From positions 1 through 64,000 of the forward strand of contig NZ_JACHEM010000009.1 in NCBI RefSeq assembly GCF_014207445.1: 64,000 nt of DNA. The letters are read 5' to 3'. Source of the stretch: Streptomyces candidus (lineage in GTDB: Bacteria; Actinomycetota; Actinomycetes; Streptomycetales; Streptomycetaceae). The notes under the pieces were generated by a model, which made no database searches, was not told the origin of the DNA, and saw nothing but the letters and a program-made list of their open reading frames with translations. Of the stretch, positions 15,360 to 24,870 are shown one piece after another. A program made the translations under genes and the position numbers. Within the stretch, counting starts at the first letter, position 1. Every line of letters starts with the position of its first letter.

Positions 15360-16283
15360 GTGTCCGAGAACAGCGAGAACCCCACGATGCCCCAGAGTCC
15401 CGAGCAGCCCGCCGCGCCGGCCCCCGCCGCCCCGCAGCGGACCGCCGAGCAGCCGGAGGCCCCCGGCCCCTCCCAGACCGCCGCCCGGCGCACCGCCGAA
15501 CAGGCCGCCGCCCAGGAGCGAGCCGCGCGCATGCACGCCCGCGGCCTGCGCATGTTCCCGGACGGGACCGGCCCCTCGCCAGACCCGGCCGGTTCCCACT
15601 TCGAACGCCGCATCCGCAGTTTCCAGCCGCGCCGCAGCCGGGTCACCACCGGTCAGGCCGAGGCGCTGAAGAAGTGGTGGCCGACCCGGGGCCTGGACAT
15701 CGACGGGCAGCGCGTCCTGGATCTGGGCGAGATGTTCGGGGGTCTCCCGGTCGTCCTGGAGATCGGCTTCGGGATGGGCGAGGCGACCGCGCAGATGGCC
15801 GCCGACGACCCGGCCACCGGCATTCTCGCCGTCGACGTGCACACCCCCGGCCAGGGCAACCTCCTCGGCCTCGCCGAACGCAACGGCCTCTCCAACGTCC
15901 GGGTGGCCAACGGCGACGCGATCATCCTGCTCCGCGAAATGCTCGCCCCGGATTCCCTGGCCGGCCTGCGCGTGTACTTCCCGGACCCGTGGCCCAAGGC
16001 CCGCCACCACAAGCGGCGGCTGGTCCAGCCGGAGTTCCTGTCGCTCGCCGCGTCCCGGCTCGCGCCCGGCGCCGTACTGCACTGCGCGACCGACTGGGAG
16101 AACTACGCCGAGCAGATGCTCGAAGTGCTCACCGCGCACCCGGACTTCGAGAACACCCAGAAGGACGGCGGCTACGCGCCCCGGCCCGCGTTCCGGCCGC
16201 TGACCCGCTTCGAGGGGCAGGGCCTGGACAAGGGGCACGCGGTCCACGACCTGCTGTTCCGCCGCGTACCGCACGCCGGTTGA
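15360..16283 (+). CDS. trmB: tRNA (guanine-N7-)-methyltransferase
   Basis: A 307-residue SAM-dependent methyltransferase that forms m7G46 in the variable loop of tRNAs. The SAM-binding motif LEIGFGMGEAT is at about residues 133-143, and the TrmB signature YFPDPWPKARHHKRR at about 204-218. The C-terminal DWENYAEQML is also family-typical. The N-terminal 75 residues form a Pro/Ala-rich tail of the kind found in actinobacterial TrmB proteins. The GTG at 15360 is the only in-frame start upstream of the conserved domain apart from internal ATGs. A PrsW gene follows in the same direction after 70 bases. Confidence 0.9.
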   Translation: MSENSENPTMPQSPEQPAAPAPAAPQRTAEQPEAPGPSQTAARRTAEQAAAQERAARMHARGLRMFPDGTGPSPDPAGSHFERRIRSFQPRRSRVTTGQAEALKKWWPTRGLDIDGQRVLDLGEMFGGLPVVLEIGFGMGEATAQMAADDPATGILAVDVHTPGQGNLLGLAERNGLSNVRVANGDAIILLREMLAPDSLAGLRVYFPDPWPKARHHKRRLVQPEFLSLAASRLAPGAVLHCATDWENYAEQMLEVLTAHPDFENTQKDGGYAPRPAFRPLTRFEGQGLDKGHAVHDLLFRRVPHAG

Positions 16284-16353
16284 CGCAACGTTCCTCCCCG
16301 GCGACTGTCCGAACAGGATCGCGAGTGTCAGTGGCACTCGTTAGGGTCGTTGG

Positions 16354-17931
16354 ATGTACGAGACGTACGGATCGCCGCCCGAGCACCCCGCCGCGCCCGC
16401 CCCCGAGCCGCACCCGGCTCCGGCGGCGAGCCGCGCGCCGGGGGCCGAGCAGCGCCCCGACGCCGTACGGAAGGCCCCGGACCTTCCCGCGCTGCCGGGC
16501 CCTCGTGCCGTACCCGACCCGCAGGCCCTGCCCTCGCCGCACTCACTGCCCGCACCTGGCTCCCCGCCTGCCCCGCACTCCCCGCCCGAGCTCCGCGATC
16601 CGCCGCCCGCCGTGCCGGATCTCCCGCCCTGGCCGTACCCGCCGCGCCGCACCCTCCGGCATCGGGTGCGCCACCACGCGTTCTGGCGCAGCAGGACGGT
16701 CCGTGCGTCCGCGCTGGTCGTGCTGCTCGCGCTGTCCGGTCTCGTGCTGCTCGCGCTGGTACGGGAGCAGACCGGTACCCGGGGCTTCCTGGTGGGCCTC
16801 GGGCTCGCCGTCTTCCCGGTGCCGCTGCTGCTATCGGCGTTCCGCTGGCTGGACCGGGTCGAGCCGGGTCCTTGGCGGAACCTGGTCTTCGCGTTCACCT
16901 GGGGTTCCTGTGCGGCGGCGCTCATCGCCATCACCGCCAACAGCTTCGCCGTGCACTGGATAGCCGTGGCCACCGCCGACCCCGACAGCGCGGACACACT
17001 CGGGGCGACCGTCGTCGCGCCGGTCGTCGAGGAGTGCGCGAAGGCGGCGGCGATCCTGCTGATCTTCCTGTTCCGCAGGAAGCACTTCACCGGGATCGTC
17101 GACGGCATCGTGATCGCGGGCTTCACCGCCACGGGCTTCGCGTTCACCGAGAACATCCTCTATCTGGGCAACGCCTTCGGGGAGGACCAGAGCTTCGGCG
17201 GTCCCGGACTCGGCGCGGTGACCGCCGGCACGTTCTTCGTGCGGGTGATCATGTCGCCGTTCGCGCACCCCCTGTTCACCGTGCTGACCGGCATCGGGTT
17301 CGGGCTGGTGGCGCTCGTCCCCGCCCGGCGCGGCCGCCGTCGCGCCTGGGTGCGGATCCGCCGGGTCGTGCTGCCGCTGCTCGGTCTGCTGCTGGCGATG
17401 GGCATGCACGCCCTGTGGAACGGCTCGGCGTCCTTCGGACCGCTCGCGTTCTACGGGGTGTACGGGCTGTTCATGGTGCCAACGTTCGCCTTTCTGACGT
17501 GGCTGGCCATCTGGACCCGGCAACGGGAACTGCGCATGATCGGCGCCGAACTGCCCGCGTACGCCGCGGCCGGCTGGCTCGATCCCGCGGAGCCGCTCGC
17601 GCTGTCCTCGATGCACGCCCGCTCCCTCGCCCAGGGGCACGCGGCCCGCACCCACGGCCCCGGCGCCGCCCGCGCGGTCGCCGAGTACGAGGAGGCCGCG
17701 ACCGCGCTGGCCTTCCTGCGCTACCGGGCGCGGCGCGGGACGGCGACCCGGCAGGCGGCGGCCGAGTTCACCGCCGGCGAGCGGGAACTGTTGCACCGCC
17801 TGTGGGAACGCAAGAGGATCGCGGGCCCGGCCCTGGTGTACGCGGCTCAGGTCACCGGGCGCATACGGATGCTGCCTCCGCCGTACCATCCGGCCTACGC
17901 GGCGGCCTACAACCCGTACCGGAACTACTGA
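16354..17931 (+). CDS. PrsW-family intramembrane metalloprotease
   Basis: A 525-residue membrane protein. A Pro-rich cytoplasmic N-terminus (1-105) is followed by about eight TM segments. The PrsW/CPBP-like catalytic motifs are visible: EECAK near residue 225, ENILY near 265, and a histidine in SPFAHPLFT near 305. A soluble C-terminal tail (about 390-525) contains a Tyr/Pro-rich end. In Bacillus PrsW makes the first cut in an anti-sigma factor, and in actinobacteria its substrates are mostly unknown. It lies 7 kb from an ECF sigma factor carrying its own TM segments; a functional link is only a thought. ATG 16354 is the sole good start. Confidence 0.82.
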   Translation: MYETYGSPPEHPAAPAPEPHPAPAASRAPGAEQRPDAVRKAPDLPALPGPRAVPDPQALPSPHSLPAPGSPPAPHSPPELRDPPPAVPDLPPWPYPPRRTLRHRVRHHAFWRSRTVRASALVVLLALSGLVLLALVREQTGTRGFLVGLGLAVFPVPLLLSAFRWLDRVEPGPWRNLVFAFTWGSCAAALIAITANSFAVHWIAVATADPDSADTLGATVVAPVVEECAKAAAILLIFLFRRKHFTGIVDGIVIAGFTATGFAFTENILYLGNAFGEDQSFGGPGLGAVTAGTFFVRVIMSPFAHPLFTVLTGIGFGLVALVPARRGRRRAWVRIRRVVLPLLGLLLAMGMHALWNGSASFGPLAFYGVYGLFMVPTFAFLTWLAIWTRQRELRMIGAELPAYAAAGWLDPAEPLALSSMHARSLAQGHAARTHGPGAARAVAEYEEAATALAFLRYRARRGTATRQAAAEFTAGERELLHRLWERKRIAGPALVYAAQVTGRIRMLPPPYHPAYAAAYNPYRNY

Positions 17932-18043
17932 CGCCCACGGCATCCGCGGCGTACCCGCGCAGACGCGAACCGGCAGCCCTGGCGTCGGGGGGTGAGCGCC
18001 AGGACTGCCGGAGTTCGGGAAGCCGCACGTGCGGGGGCGGGTC

Positions 18044-19222
18044 TCAGACCGTCAGGCCCTTGTCCCGCAGCCATGCTGCCGGGTCGACGCCGGCGCCGCC
18101 CGGCGTGTGCACCTCCAGGTGCAGGTGCGCACCCGACACGTTGCCGGTGGCACCCACGTTTCCGATGGTCTCCCCGGTGCCCACGGTGCTGCCGGCCGAG
18201 ACGTTCATCTGGGAGAGGTGGCAGTACCAGATCTCCGTGCCGTCCTTGAGTTCCAGCACGATCCGGTAGCCGTAGGAGCCGGACCAGCCGGCCGACTTGA
18301 TGGTGCCGCCGTGCACGGCCTTGACCGGGGTGCCCGCCGACGCGGCGAAGTCGAGGCCGGTGTGCTGCCCGGAGGACCACATGGAGCCGGACTGCCCGTA
18401 GGTGGCGGTGAGCGTGTACTGGGAGGTGGGCATCGCGTAGCTGCCGGCGAGCTTGGCGAGCCGCTCGGCCTCCGCCTTCGCGGCTGCCTTCGCCTCGGCC
18501 TCCGCCTTGGCCTTCGCCTCGGCCTCGGCCTTGTCCTTCTCGGCCTGCTCGGCCTTCGCCTCGGCCTCGTCGCGCTGCTTCTTCGCCTCGGCCGCCGCGT
18601 CCTTGACGGCTTGCGCGCGGGCCGCCTGCTGGGCGGCCTCGTCGGCGGTGGACCGCTGCTGCTCGGCCTGCTGGAGGATGCGGGCCCGCAGGCTCTCGCC
18701 CGCACCGATCTGCTCCGCGGGGGCTCCGGCGACGGCGTGCACGGCGGTCGTGGCGGGCACCGCCGCGACCACCACGTCCTGCTCGGCCGCCCCGGAGTCC
18801 GCCATCATGGTGCCGACGCCCGGCAGGGATTCCGCGTCCGGCAGGGAGTCCACGAGCGAGTCGAGGGAGTCGCTGACCGCGTCGGGCAGGGATATGGAGA
18901 CGGCCGGCTTCTCCTGGGCGGTGGCGATGCCGCCCGCACCGACCGCGGCGATCACGCCGACGCCCAGCACGGTGGAACTGCGGGCGAGGGAGCCACGCTG
19001 CTTGGCGACGCGGTGCTTGCCGCGTACCGGAGCGATGGAGTCCGCGGTGGGGTTCCACTCCTCGGCCGCCGCTTGCGGGCCGCCCGCGTCGAACTCCACG
19101 AAGCCTTCGAAGCCTCCGTTGCGCTGCTGCGGGACCTGGTGGTCCGCGCTCGGGACGCCGTACGCCCCGTATGAGAAAGCGGGGGCTGTGGGGGCTTCGG
19201 GGGCAGGCCTGTTGGACGCCAC
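18044..19222 (-). CDS. Secreted/membrane M23 peptidoglycan endopeptidase
   Basis: A 392-residue protein. A long cytosolic N-terminus (1-75) precedes a membrane segment (about 82-103, SSTVLGVGVIAAVGAGGIAT) and an Ala/Glu/Lys coiled coil (about 165-260). The C-terminal LytM/M23 domain (about 265-390) has zinc ligands in HTGLD (near 286) and HLHLEVH (near 365). It should cleave peptide crosslinks in the cell wall. The 5' region carries a c-di-AMP riboswitch, the usual control of such hydrolases in actinobacteria. The Glu/Lys/Ala codon repetition in the coiled coil is expected for this family and is not a tandem insertion. Confidence 0.87.
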   Translation of the reverse strand: MASNRPAPEAPTAPAFSYGAYGVPSADHQVPQQRNGGFEGFVEFDAGGPQAAAEEWNPTADSIAPVRGKHRVAKQRGSLARSSTVLGVGVIAAVGAGGIATAQEKPAVSISLPDAVSDSLDSLVDSLPDAESLPGVGTMMADSGAAEQDVVVAAVPATTAVHAVAGAPAEQIGAGESLRARILQQAEQQRSTADEAAQQAARAQAVKDAAAEAKKQRDEAEAKAEQAEKDKAEAEAKAKAEAEAKAAAKAEAERLAKLAGSYAMPTSQYTLTATYGQSGSMWSSGQHTGLDFAASAGTPVKAVHGGTIKSAGWSGSYGYRIVLELKDGTEIWYCHLSQMNVSAGSTVGTGETIGNVGATGNVSGAHLHLEVHTPGGAGVDPAAWLRDKGLTV

Positions 19223-19227
19223 GGAGG

Positions 19228-19385
19228 CGCGCTCCTTTCCTTCCTTCTCGCCTACCGGGTTAGCTGACGGGTTCGGAGCAGGAAGGTCTCCTACGGGCCG
19301 ACTACAGCCCGATTCACCCCAATTGGTGGTTCCCCGGTTTCCTCACGGAATTCGGCGCACGCGCACGGCGCCGTCTCTGACGACG
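19228..19385 (-). ncRNA. c-di-AMP riboswitch (ydaO-yuaA type)
   Basis: The minus strand just upstream of the M23 gene carries the conserved blocks of the ydaO/c-di-AMP riboswitch: GGGTGAATCGGGCTGTAG, then GAACCCGTCAGCTAACCCGG and GTAGGCGAGAAGG. This is the pattern found in Streptomyces 5' leaders of rpf and M23/NLP hydrolase genes, where c-di-AMP binding turns expression off. The 3' boundary lies directly before the ribosome-binding purine stretch AAGGAAGGAAAGGAG. The 5' boundary is approximate. Confidence 0.85.
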
Positions 19386-19705
19386 GCTGGGACGACCGCG
19401 CTGCGTTATCGAACGTTAATAGACACACAAGTGGATTTCCAAGCCGTTCCTCTTGATCGTTCGCGCAGGACCCTCTCCCGTGGCCAGGACATAGAGCCAC
19501 ATATGCAGGCCAACCGGGGCGACACACCGGCCTCTTGACACCCACTCGGCCACACCGGTCTCGGCGCCCGCAAACTCTCCACAACTGATAGATCATCAAT
19601 TGTTATGCACTGGGCTCCGCTTCGAGCACCCAGCGTGACATCTTTCGTGACGCTCCCGCGCGGCGCCGACCGCCGGGGCCGCCGTCCGTGCCCCCACGGC
19701 CCGCC
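19386..19705. other. Intergenic region upstream of the riboswitch
   Basis: This region holds the promoter for the riboswitch-M23 transcript and the 3' flank of the phosphatase gene. The segment 19405-19440 is unusually A+T-rich (ATCGAACGTTAATAGACAC), as is 19585-19605 (GATAGATCATCAATTGTTAT). Either could be an unwinding or regulator-binding site, but I cannot assign a confident promoter. No gene seen. Confidence 0.4.
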
Positions 19706-20893
19706 TCAGGAGCCCTTCACGATCTCCACTGTCCGCCGCCGTTCGGGCTGCCCCGCCCCCGGCCGGCCCACCGCGAGCAGCGCCATGTCGTCGGTCTGGG
19801 TACCGCCCGTATGCACCCGTACGTCGCTGGTGAGGGCGTCCAGCACGGCCTCTGCCCCGGAGAACAGCGAGCGCCGCAGCCGGGCCGCCGGGTCGTAGAA
19901 GGCCCCCGTCTCGTCCCGCGCCTCCGACAGACCGTCGGTGTAGAACACCAGCGTCGCGCCGCCGGGGAAGCCGAACTCCCTTGCCCTGTCCGGCCAGTCC
20001 CCCAGGTCGCCCATCCCCAGCGGCAGCGCGAACTCCTCCGGTTCCAGGACGTCCAGCTCGCCGCTCGGGTACAGCAGCAGCGGCTCGGGGTGCCCGCGAT
20101 TCACCAGCCGTACGATGCCTTCGCCGCGCGGGATCTCGGCGAGCACCGCCGTCGTGAACCCCTCCAGCGCGTCCAGCCCGTCCCGCCGCCTGCCCTCCCG
20201 GGCGAGCGCCCGCTCCAGCCGCTGCGCGACGCCCTCCAGACAGCTCTCCGTCTCCGCCGCCTCCCGGAACGCCCCCACCACCACCGCGACCGCCTCCACG
20301 GCCTCAAGCCCCTTGCCCCGCACGTCCCCCACCACCAGCCGCACCCCGTAGGGCGTGTCCTGCACGGCGAAGAGGTCGCCCCCGATGAACGCGTCCGCCT
20401 CCGCCGCCTCGTACCGTGCGGCGATCTCCAGGCCGCCGATCCGTTCCGGCGGGATCGGCACGACGGCCCGCTGCGCCGCCTCGGCGATCACCCGCGCCGA
20501 CGCGAGCTGCCGGCCACTGCGGCGCACGACGCGGTTGATCAGGATCGACAGCACGGCCACCGTCACCAGGGTCACCAGTTCGGTCATGCCGATCACCGAC
20601 GTGAGGGTGGCGTCGTGGATGCGCAGCCCCAGCACCGCGAGCACGCCCGCGCACGCGATCAGCCCGGTGTTGGCAAGCGAGAAGAACGGTGCGGCGATCA
20701 ATGGTGCCGCCGTGAACATCGGGGCCGCCGTGAAGTCGGTCGGCGTCAGCAAGTCGAAGGGGATCGCGCCCGCGATCATCAGAGCGGGCAGCGCTCGTAC
20801 GAACCGCCTCGTCCTCTTCCCGCCGACGCCGGCGACCGCCGACGCCCCGCGCTCCGCCCCCGTACCGTCCCCGCCGCGCCTGTACCCCGCCAC
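19706..20893 (-). CDS. Membrane-anchored PP2C (SpoIIE) phosphatase
   Basis: A 395-residue protein. Three or four hydrophobic segments occupy about residues 24-110 and end with LVTVAVLSILINRVVRR. A SpoIIE-type phosphatase domain follows (about 160-390) with the metal-binding motifs GGDLFAV, GDVRGKG, YTDGLSEARD and TDDMALLAVG. It lacks the kinase-like ATPase domain of the paralogue at 2462. Such proteins dephosphorylate anti-anti-sigma factors; here the membrane part may sense a signal. GTG 20893 has AGGAGAG at a suitable distance. An upstream ATG at 20992 has no ribosome-binding site, and longer readings would run through the fMet tRNA. Confidence 0.83.
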   Translation of the reverse strand: MAGYRRGGDGTGAERGASAVAGVGGKRTRRFVRALPALMIAGAIPFDLLTPTDFTAAPMFTAAPLIAAPFFSLANTGLIACAGVLAVLGLRIHDATLTSVIGMTELVTLVTVAVLSILINRVVRRSGRQLASARVIAEAAQRAVVPIPPERIGGLEIAARYEAAEADAFIGGDLFAVQDTPYGVRLVVGDVRGKGLEAVEAVAVVVGAFREAAETESCLEGVAQRLERALAREGRRRDGLDALEGFTTAVLAEIPRGEGIVRLVNRGHPEPLLLYPSGELDVLEPEEFALPLGMGDLGDWPDRAREFGFPGGATLVFYTDGLSEARDETGAFYDPAARLRRSLFSGAEAVLDALTSDVRVHTGGTQTDDMALLAVGRPGAGQPERRRTVEIVKGS

Positions 20894-21049
20894 CGTCTGC
20901 TCTCCTGCCCAGGTCCGCACCGGGTGCGGACGGTACCGCTCCCCGCCCAGGCTGGCCGGAGCCGCGCCGCAGAGCGAATCGGCATCCGCCATGTGGGGGA
21001 CGGCGCACGGTGTGCGCGTCCACTCCCGTACGGAACCGCTCGCGTACGG

Positions 21050-21094
21050 AAAAAGCCGGAGGCCCGGGACTCTTTCGAGTTCCGGGCCTCCGGC
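21050..21094 (-). terminator. Terminator of tRNA-fMet transcript
   Basis: An 18-bp stem (GCCGGAGGCCCGGGACTC, 21055-21072, with 21077-21094; one G-T pair) and a TTTC loop. On the minus strand it is followed by five T (A-run 21050-21054). It is a strong intrinsic terminator just downstream of tRNA-fMet. Confidence 0.85.
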
Positions 21095-21111
21095 CTTCAC
21101 TACTTCTTCAG

Positions 21112-21185
21112 TAGCGGGGACAGGATTTGAACCTGCGACCTCTGGGTTATGAGCCCAGCGAGCTACCGAGCTGCTCCACCCCGCG
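21112..21185 (-). tRNA. Initiator tRNA-fMet (CAT)
   Basis: The minus-strand cloverleaf begins CGCGGGGTGGAGCAG. The anticodon stem-loop GGGCTCATAACCC carries the three G-C pairs diagnostic of initiator tRNA, and C1 faces a non-complementary base at position 72, the other initiator hallmark. The T-arm reads GCAGGTTCAAATCCTGT. CCA is not encoded. An intrinsic terminator follows. Confidence 0.93.
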
Positions 21186-21401
21186 TCGGTAAACACAACC
21201 CTACGCCATCCCGACCGCGCCCTCGACCAGGCCCCAGCAGGGGGCATCACCGCCGGCTCCGCCCGCACCACCTCGGCCACCCTTGACGCCGGCACCCCCT
21301 ACGGCCGCATCCACAACGCCCTCCCCCACACCGGCACCGGCCCGGAGCTCACCCTCCACACCACCACCTCCCACGGCGACATCACCGCCCGCACCAACTG
21401 A
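21186..21401 (+). pseudogene. Remnant of a DUF4097-like gene
   Basis: An open frame on the plus strand without a start reads GGITAGSARTTSATLDAG, then TPYGRIHNAL and TTTSHGDITARTN before a stop at 21399-21401. This resembles the C-terminal beta-repeat of DUF4097 adhesin-like proteins (pattern ...TxYGRIHN...HGDITAR). About 65 residues remain; the rest is missing because tRNA-fMet occupies the upstream bases. It looks like a gene truncated by a deletion or rearrangement between two tRNA genes. The family assignment is by eye. Confidence 0.5.
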
Positions 21402-21456
21402 CCCTCCACAACCACCCGCCCCCGCCCACCAGACCGCCTGACCCGTGGCGCAGGGG

Positions 21457-21505
21457 AAAAAGAAGGAGCGCCCCGACCGGAATGAACCGGTCGGGGCGCT
21501 CCTTC
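21457..21505 (-). terminator. Terminator of tRNA-Lys transcript
   Basis: A perfect 19-bp stem (GAAGGAGCGCCCCGACCGG, 21462-21480; partner 21487-21505) with loop AATGAA. On the minus strand it is followed by a T-run (A's at 21457-21461). It lies downstream of tRNA-Lys. Confidence 0.87.
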
Positions 21506-21540
21506 GCAGGTCAGAGGCGGCAAAGCCTCGCTGCGTCCTG

Positions 21541-21613
21541 TAGGCCATGTCGGACTCGAACCGACAACCAACGGATTAAAAGTCCGCTGCTCTGCCAATT
21601 GAGCTAATGGCCC
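21541..21613 (-). tRNA. tRNA-Lys (TTT)
   Basis: A minus-strand cloverleaf starting GGGCCATTAGCTCAA, with anticodon loop CTTTTAA (anticodon TTT), T-arm GTCGGTTCGAGTCCGAC and discriminator A. CCA is not encoded. A strong terminator follows 36 bases downstream. Confidence 0.93.
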
Positions 21614-21751
21614 GCGGCAGGACACCCAGAAGCATAGCCGCCCCCGCCCCGCCAACCGATCGGGTATCGCACACGGGAGGGTCAGCATGTCGCTCACGCC
21701 CCCGCGTGCACCCGGTCCGGCCCCTGTCGAAAGGTCTGTCGGAAGGCCCTG

Positions 21752-24700
21752 TCAGAACAGGGACTTGTATCCCTGCCACCCCGTCGTCAGCGCCCTGCGT
21801 GCCCCGAAGCCGCCCTTGCCGTCGCCCTCGTTGCGGAAGACGCCGCCCGCGGTGTCGCGGACGATCAGGTCGGGGCGGCCGTCGCCGGAGACGTCGCCCA
21901 CACCCGCGATCTCCTTGTAGCCGATGCCCCACTTGGTGAAGAGAAGGACGCGCTCCTTGAACTGGCCGGCCGCGGTGCCGTCGTAGCGGAACAGTTCGCC
22001 GGCCGCGCTGCGGGCCAGGAGGTCGCCGTGCCCGTCGCCGTTGAGGTCGCCCGCGCCGACGAGGTGCGTGTACGCCTTCCAGTTCGACCGGATCTTCACG
22101 GGCGCGGCGAGCCTGCCGTCGGCCTTCGCGGCGAAGAGGAACACGTCACTGGTGGTGTGGTGCCGGGCTATCAGATCGGGGCGGCCGTCGCCGGTGAGGT
22201 CGCCGGGGGAGGTCAGCGCGTTGTACTGCCAGTAGCCGGTGCCGATCCGGGTCCTGGGGCCGGCCGGCTTGACCGCGCCCGCGCAGGAGCCGTCGTAGCG
22301 GTCGAGCGCACCGGTGGCGTCTCGCACCAGGACGTCGTTGCAGCGGTCGCCGGTGAGGTCTCCGTACGGGACGAAGGTGCTCGCCGTGGGCCAGCCGCCG
22401 GACTGGGTGCGGGAGTCGGAGCCGTTCGTGCCGAGCTGGTGGGTGTGCAGGGTGCCGCCGGTGGTGAAGGTCATGACGTCGCCGTAGCCGTCGCCGTCGT
22501 AGTCACGGTGGGGGGTCTTGGCGCCGTAGAGGTAGAGGGTGCCGGAGGCGGTCTTCCGTACGCCGGTGCCGTCACCGGCGTCGGTGCTCAGCGTCCAGGT
22601 GTGGCGTCCGCCGTTGACGATGTCGCCCTTGGCGTCCTTGCCGTCCCAGCTCGGCGCGATCTGCGCGCCTTCCCTGGCCGTGCCGGTGCGGGTGGCGACG
22701 GTGCGGCCCCGGTTGTCCGTGAAGGCGACGGTCCAGCGGGTCACGGGGCGGGAGAGGAGGAAGCGTGCGTTCCAAGGGGTGTTGCCGCTCGCTCTGGCCG
22801 TGCCGTCCACCTCCGACTCGACGACCGTGGTGGCCTGGCGGGCGATGCCGGTCGGCTTGAGGTGGATGCGCTGCTCGGGGTCCGTGTACGCGACGGGGCC
22901 GCCGTACGCGTCGACCGCCCAGTTCCCCACGGTGACTCCCGGCGCGGAGAAGTCGGCGGTGGCGCCGTCCTGCAGGAGGTCGGTCAGCCTCAGTCTGCCG
23001 TCCGCCGTCCTCGTGACGACGAAGCCGTCACCGAGCTTGCCGCCGAGGGGGGCGGCGATGTTCTTCTTCGCGGTGAGGTCGAACACACCGGCCTTGGTGG
23101 TGGCGCACTCCCAGTACAGCCAGCGGCCGACGGCCTGGAGCGCGCTCGGTACGCAGCCGGAGCCGGTGTTGACGGCGGGGGTCGTCCGCCCGGTCTTGAG
23201 GTCGTACGAGTCGATGCTGCCCGTCGCGGCGGCCGGCTTCCACAGGGTGCTGCCCCAGAGGGCGGCGGCGGTCTGCCGAGGGCGGGTGAGGACCTCGGAG
23301 GAGCCGTTGAAGTCCTCGAAGTCGGTGACGTACTGCTTGCCGTCCTCCGCGTTGACGACGGCGTAGCGGCCGGAGGCGGAGACGAGGGAGGTGAGGGGCG
23401 ACGGCGTGTGGGTCCAGCGCACCCCGCCGTCGCCGTTGGGCGAGCTGACCCCCTGCCCCGACCGGTACGCGGTGCGGCCGTCGCCGAGGGCGGTCAGCTG
23501 GGGGGCGTCCTCGACGAGCCGGTGCCGCAGCGTGCGGAGGCCGGGCGTCGGGGCGCCCGTGACCGCCAGGTCGTGCTCGTAGAGGCCGGGGAGCGCGTTG
23601 GCGTCCGCCGTGGTGGCGTAGCCGAGCCGGCCGCCGCCGAGGACCGGCTGGTCGATGCGTGCGGGGACCGGCGGCAGCGCCTTCACGGGGGTCACCGTGG
23701 GCGCGCCGTCCGCTGTGGCGGTGATCCGGCGCACGGCCCAGTCCCCGGCCGAGGTGCCGCCGACGGCGAGCGCGCTGCCGTCCGGGGCCATCGCCATGGG
23801 GGGTGTTGGGCGCGTGCTTGATGAGGTCCACCGTCGCCCCGCCGGCCAGCGGCACGGCCCGTACCGGGTTGCCCAGGCTGTACCTGGCCTGCACCGCGCC
23901 GAGCTGCTCGTGGAAGACCAGCCAGTCGCCCACCGGGGCGAAGGAACGGAACGAGCCGGCGGCCGGGAGGGACACGACGGGGGCGTCCGGCCGCGCGCGC
24001 GGCACCACGTGGAAGCCCGTGGTGCCGTCGTGCCAGACGAGGTGGTCCTTGCCCAGCACGGTGTAGACGTCCGGCGTGCTCGCTCCGGCCGGCAGCGGGA
24101 GCAGCTTCGCGGTCGCGTAGTCGAGGAGGTACACCGTGTGGGACGGGGCGGTCTTCGTACGGAGGGTGAGCACGGCGCCCCGGCCGTCCTGCCCGGCAGC
24201 CGCCGTCACCCGTACGGCCGCGAACTCGATGCCCGGCGGCGCGTCCTGGACCGGCTTCTCCTCGATCCTGTCGTCGACGAGCCGCAGAACGACCAGCTGT
24301 CTGGGGGTGGTGTCGGTGGCCGCGCGCAGCACCACCGCGGAGTCCGCGGTGTAGGCCTGCGTCCAGGCGTCGCCCCTGTTCAGCGGGATCCTGCTGTCCT
24401 TGCCCGTGGCCATGTCCCGCAGCAGGACGTGCCGCGTCGGGAGCGTCTGGTCGGCGAGCCAGGCGGATATCCCGGAGTGACGGCTGATGACCGGTCTCAC
24501 CTCCCGGTCCGCACCGCTCGCGAAGTCCGTCCACACGTATCCGAGCCGGCCCTCGATCCGATGGGCGAAGCCCGTGGCGCCCACCGACATCAGCTGATCC
24601 GCCCTGGGCAGGAAGCGGTTCTGGGCGTCGAGCACCACTTCGGGTTCGGCAGCCGCGTACGCCGCGCCCCCGAGCACCGGCACCAGGCCCACCGCGGTCC

Positions 24701-24752
24701 CCAGCGCGGCCACGACAGCGACGGCGGATCTGATTCCCGTACGACGATTCAT
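21752..24752 (-). pseudogene. Secreted FG-GAP/VCBS repeat protein, frameshifted
   Basis: A gene for a large secreted protein that would be 999 residues if intact. The N-terminal half starts at ATG 24752 behind GGAGG and has a Sec signal (about 1-38, ending AAYAAAEP). It reads to HAPNTP, after which the frame shifts by one base at a run of six G (plus-strand 23798-23803). The rest continues in another frame as MAPDGSALAVGG to the stop at 21752. The C-terminal third has FG-GAP/VCBS repeats such as GDLTGDGRPDLIAR and GDLNGDGHGDLLAR, plus a FlgD-like SWDGKDAKGD module. The total length of 3001 bases fits one extra base. Either a sequencing error or a true inactivation could explain it. Confidence 0.8.
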
Positions 24753-24870
24753 CAGCGAAACCCCTCCCCGGGCAGCCCGGGGCGAGGGCGATCGGCCCTG
24801 GCCCCCGGCCGCTCCCCACACAAGTCGCCGGAGAGTAGCAGCCATTCCGCATGTGCCGGAAGTGAAAAGA

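Noticed and set aside
20893..21295. N-terminal extension of the membrane phosphatase to a start near 21295
   Set aside because: That reading would translate through tRNA-fMet and its terminator.
21752..24752. Two separate genes for the FG-GAP region
   Set aside because: The second frame has no signal peptide or ribosome-binding site and continues the first in family-like sequence without a gap, so one frameshifted gene is simpler.
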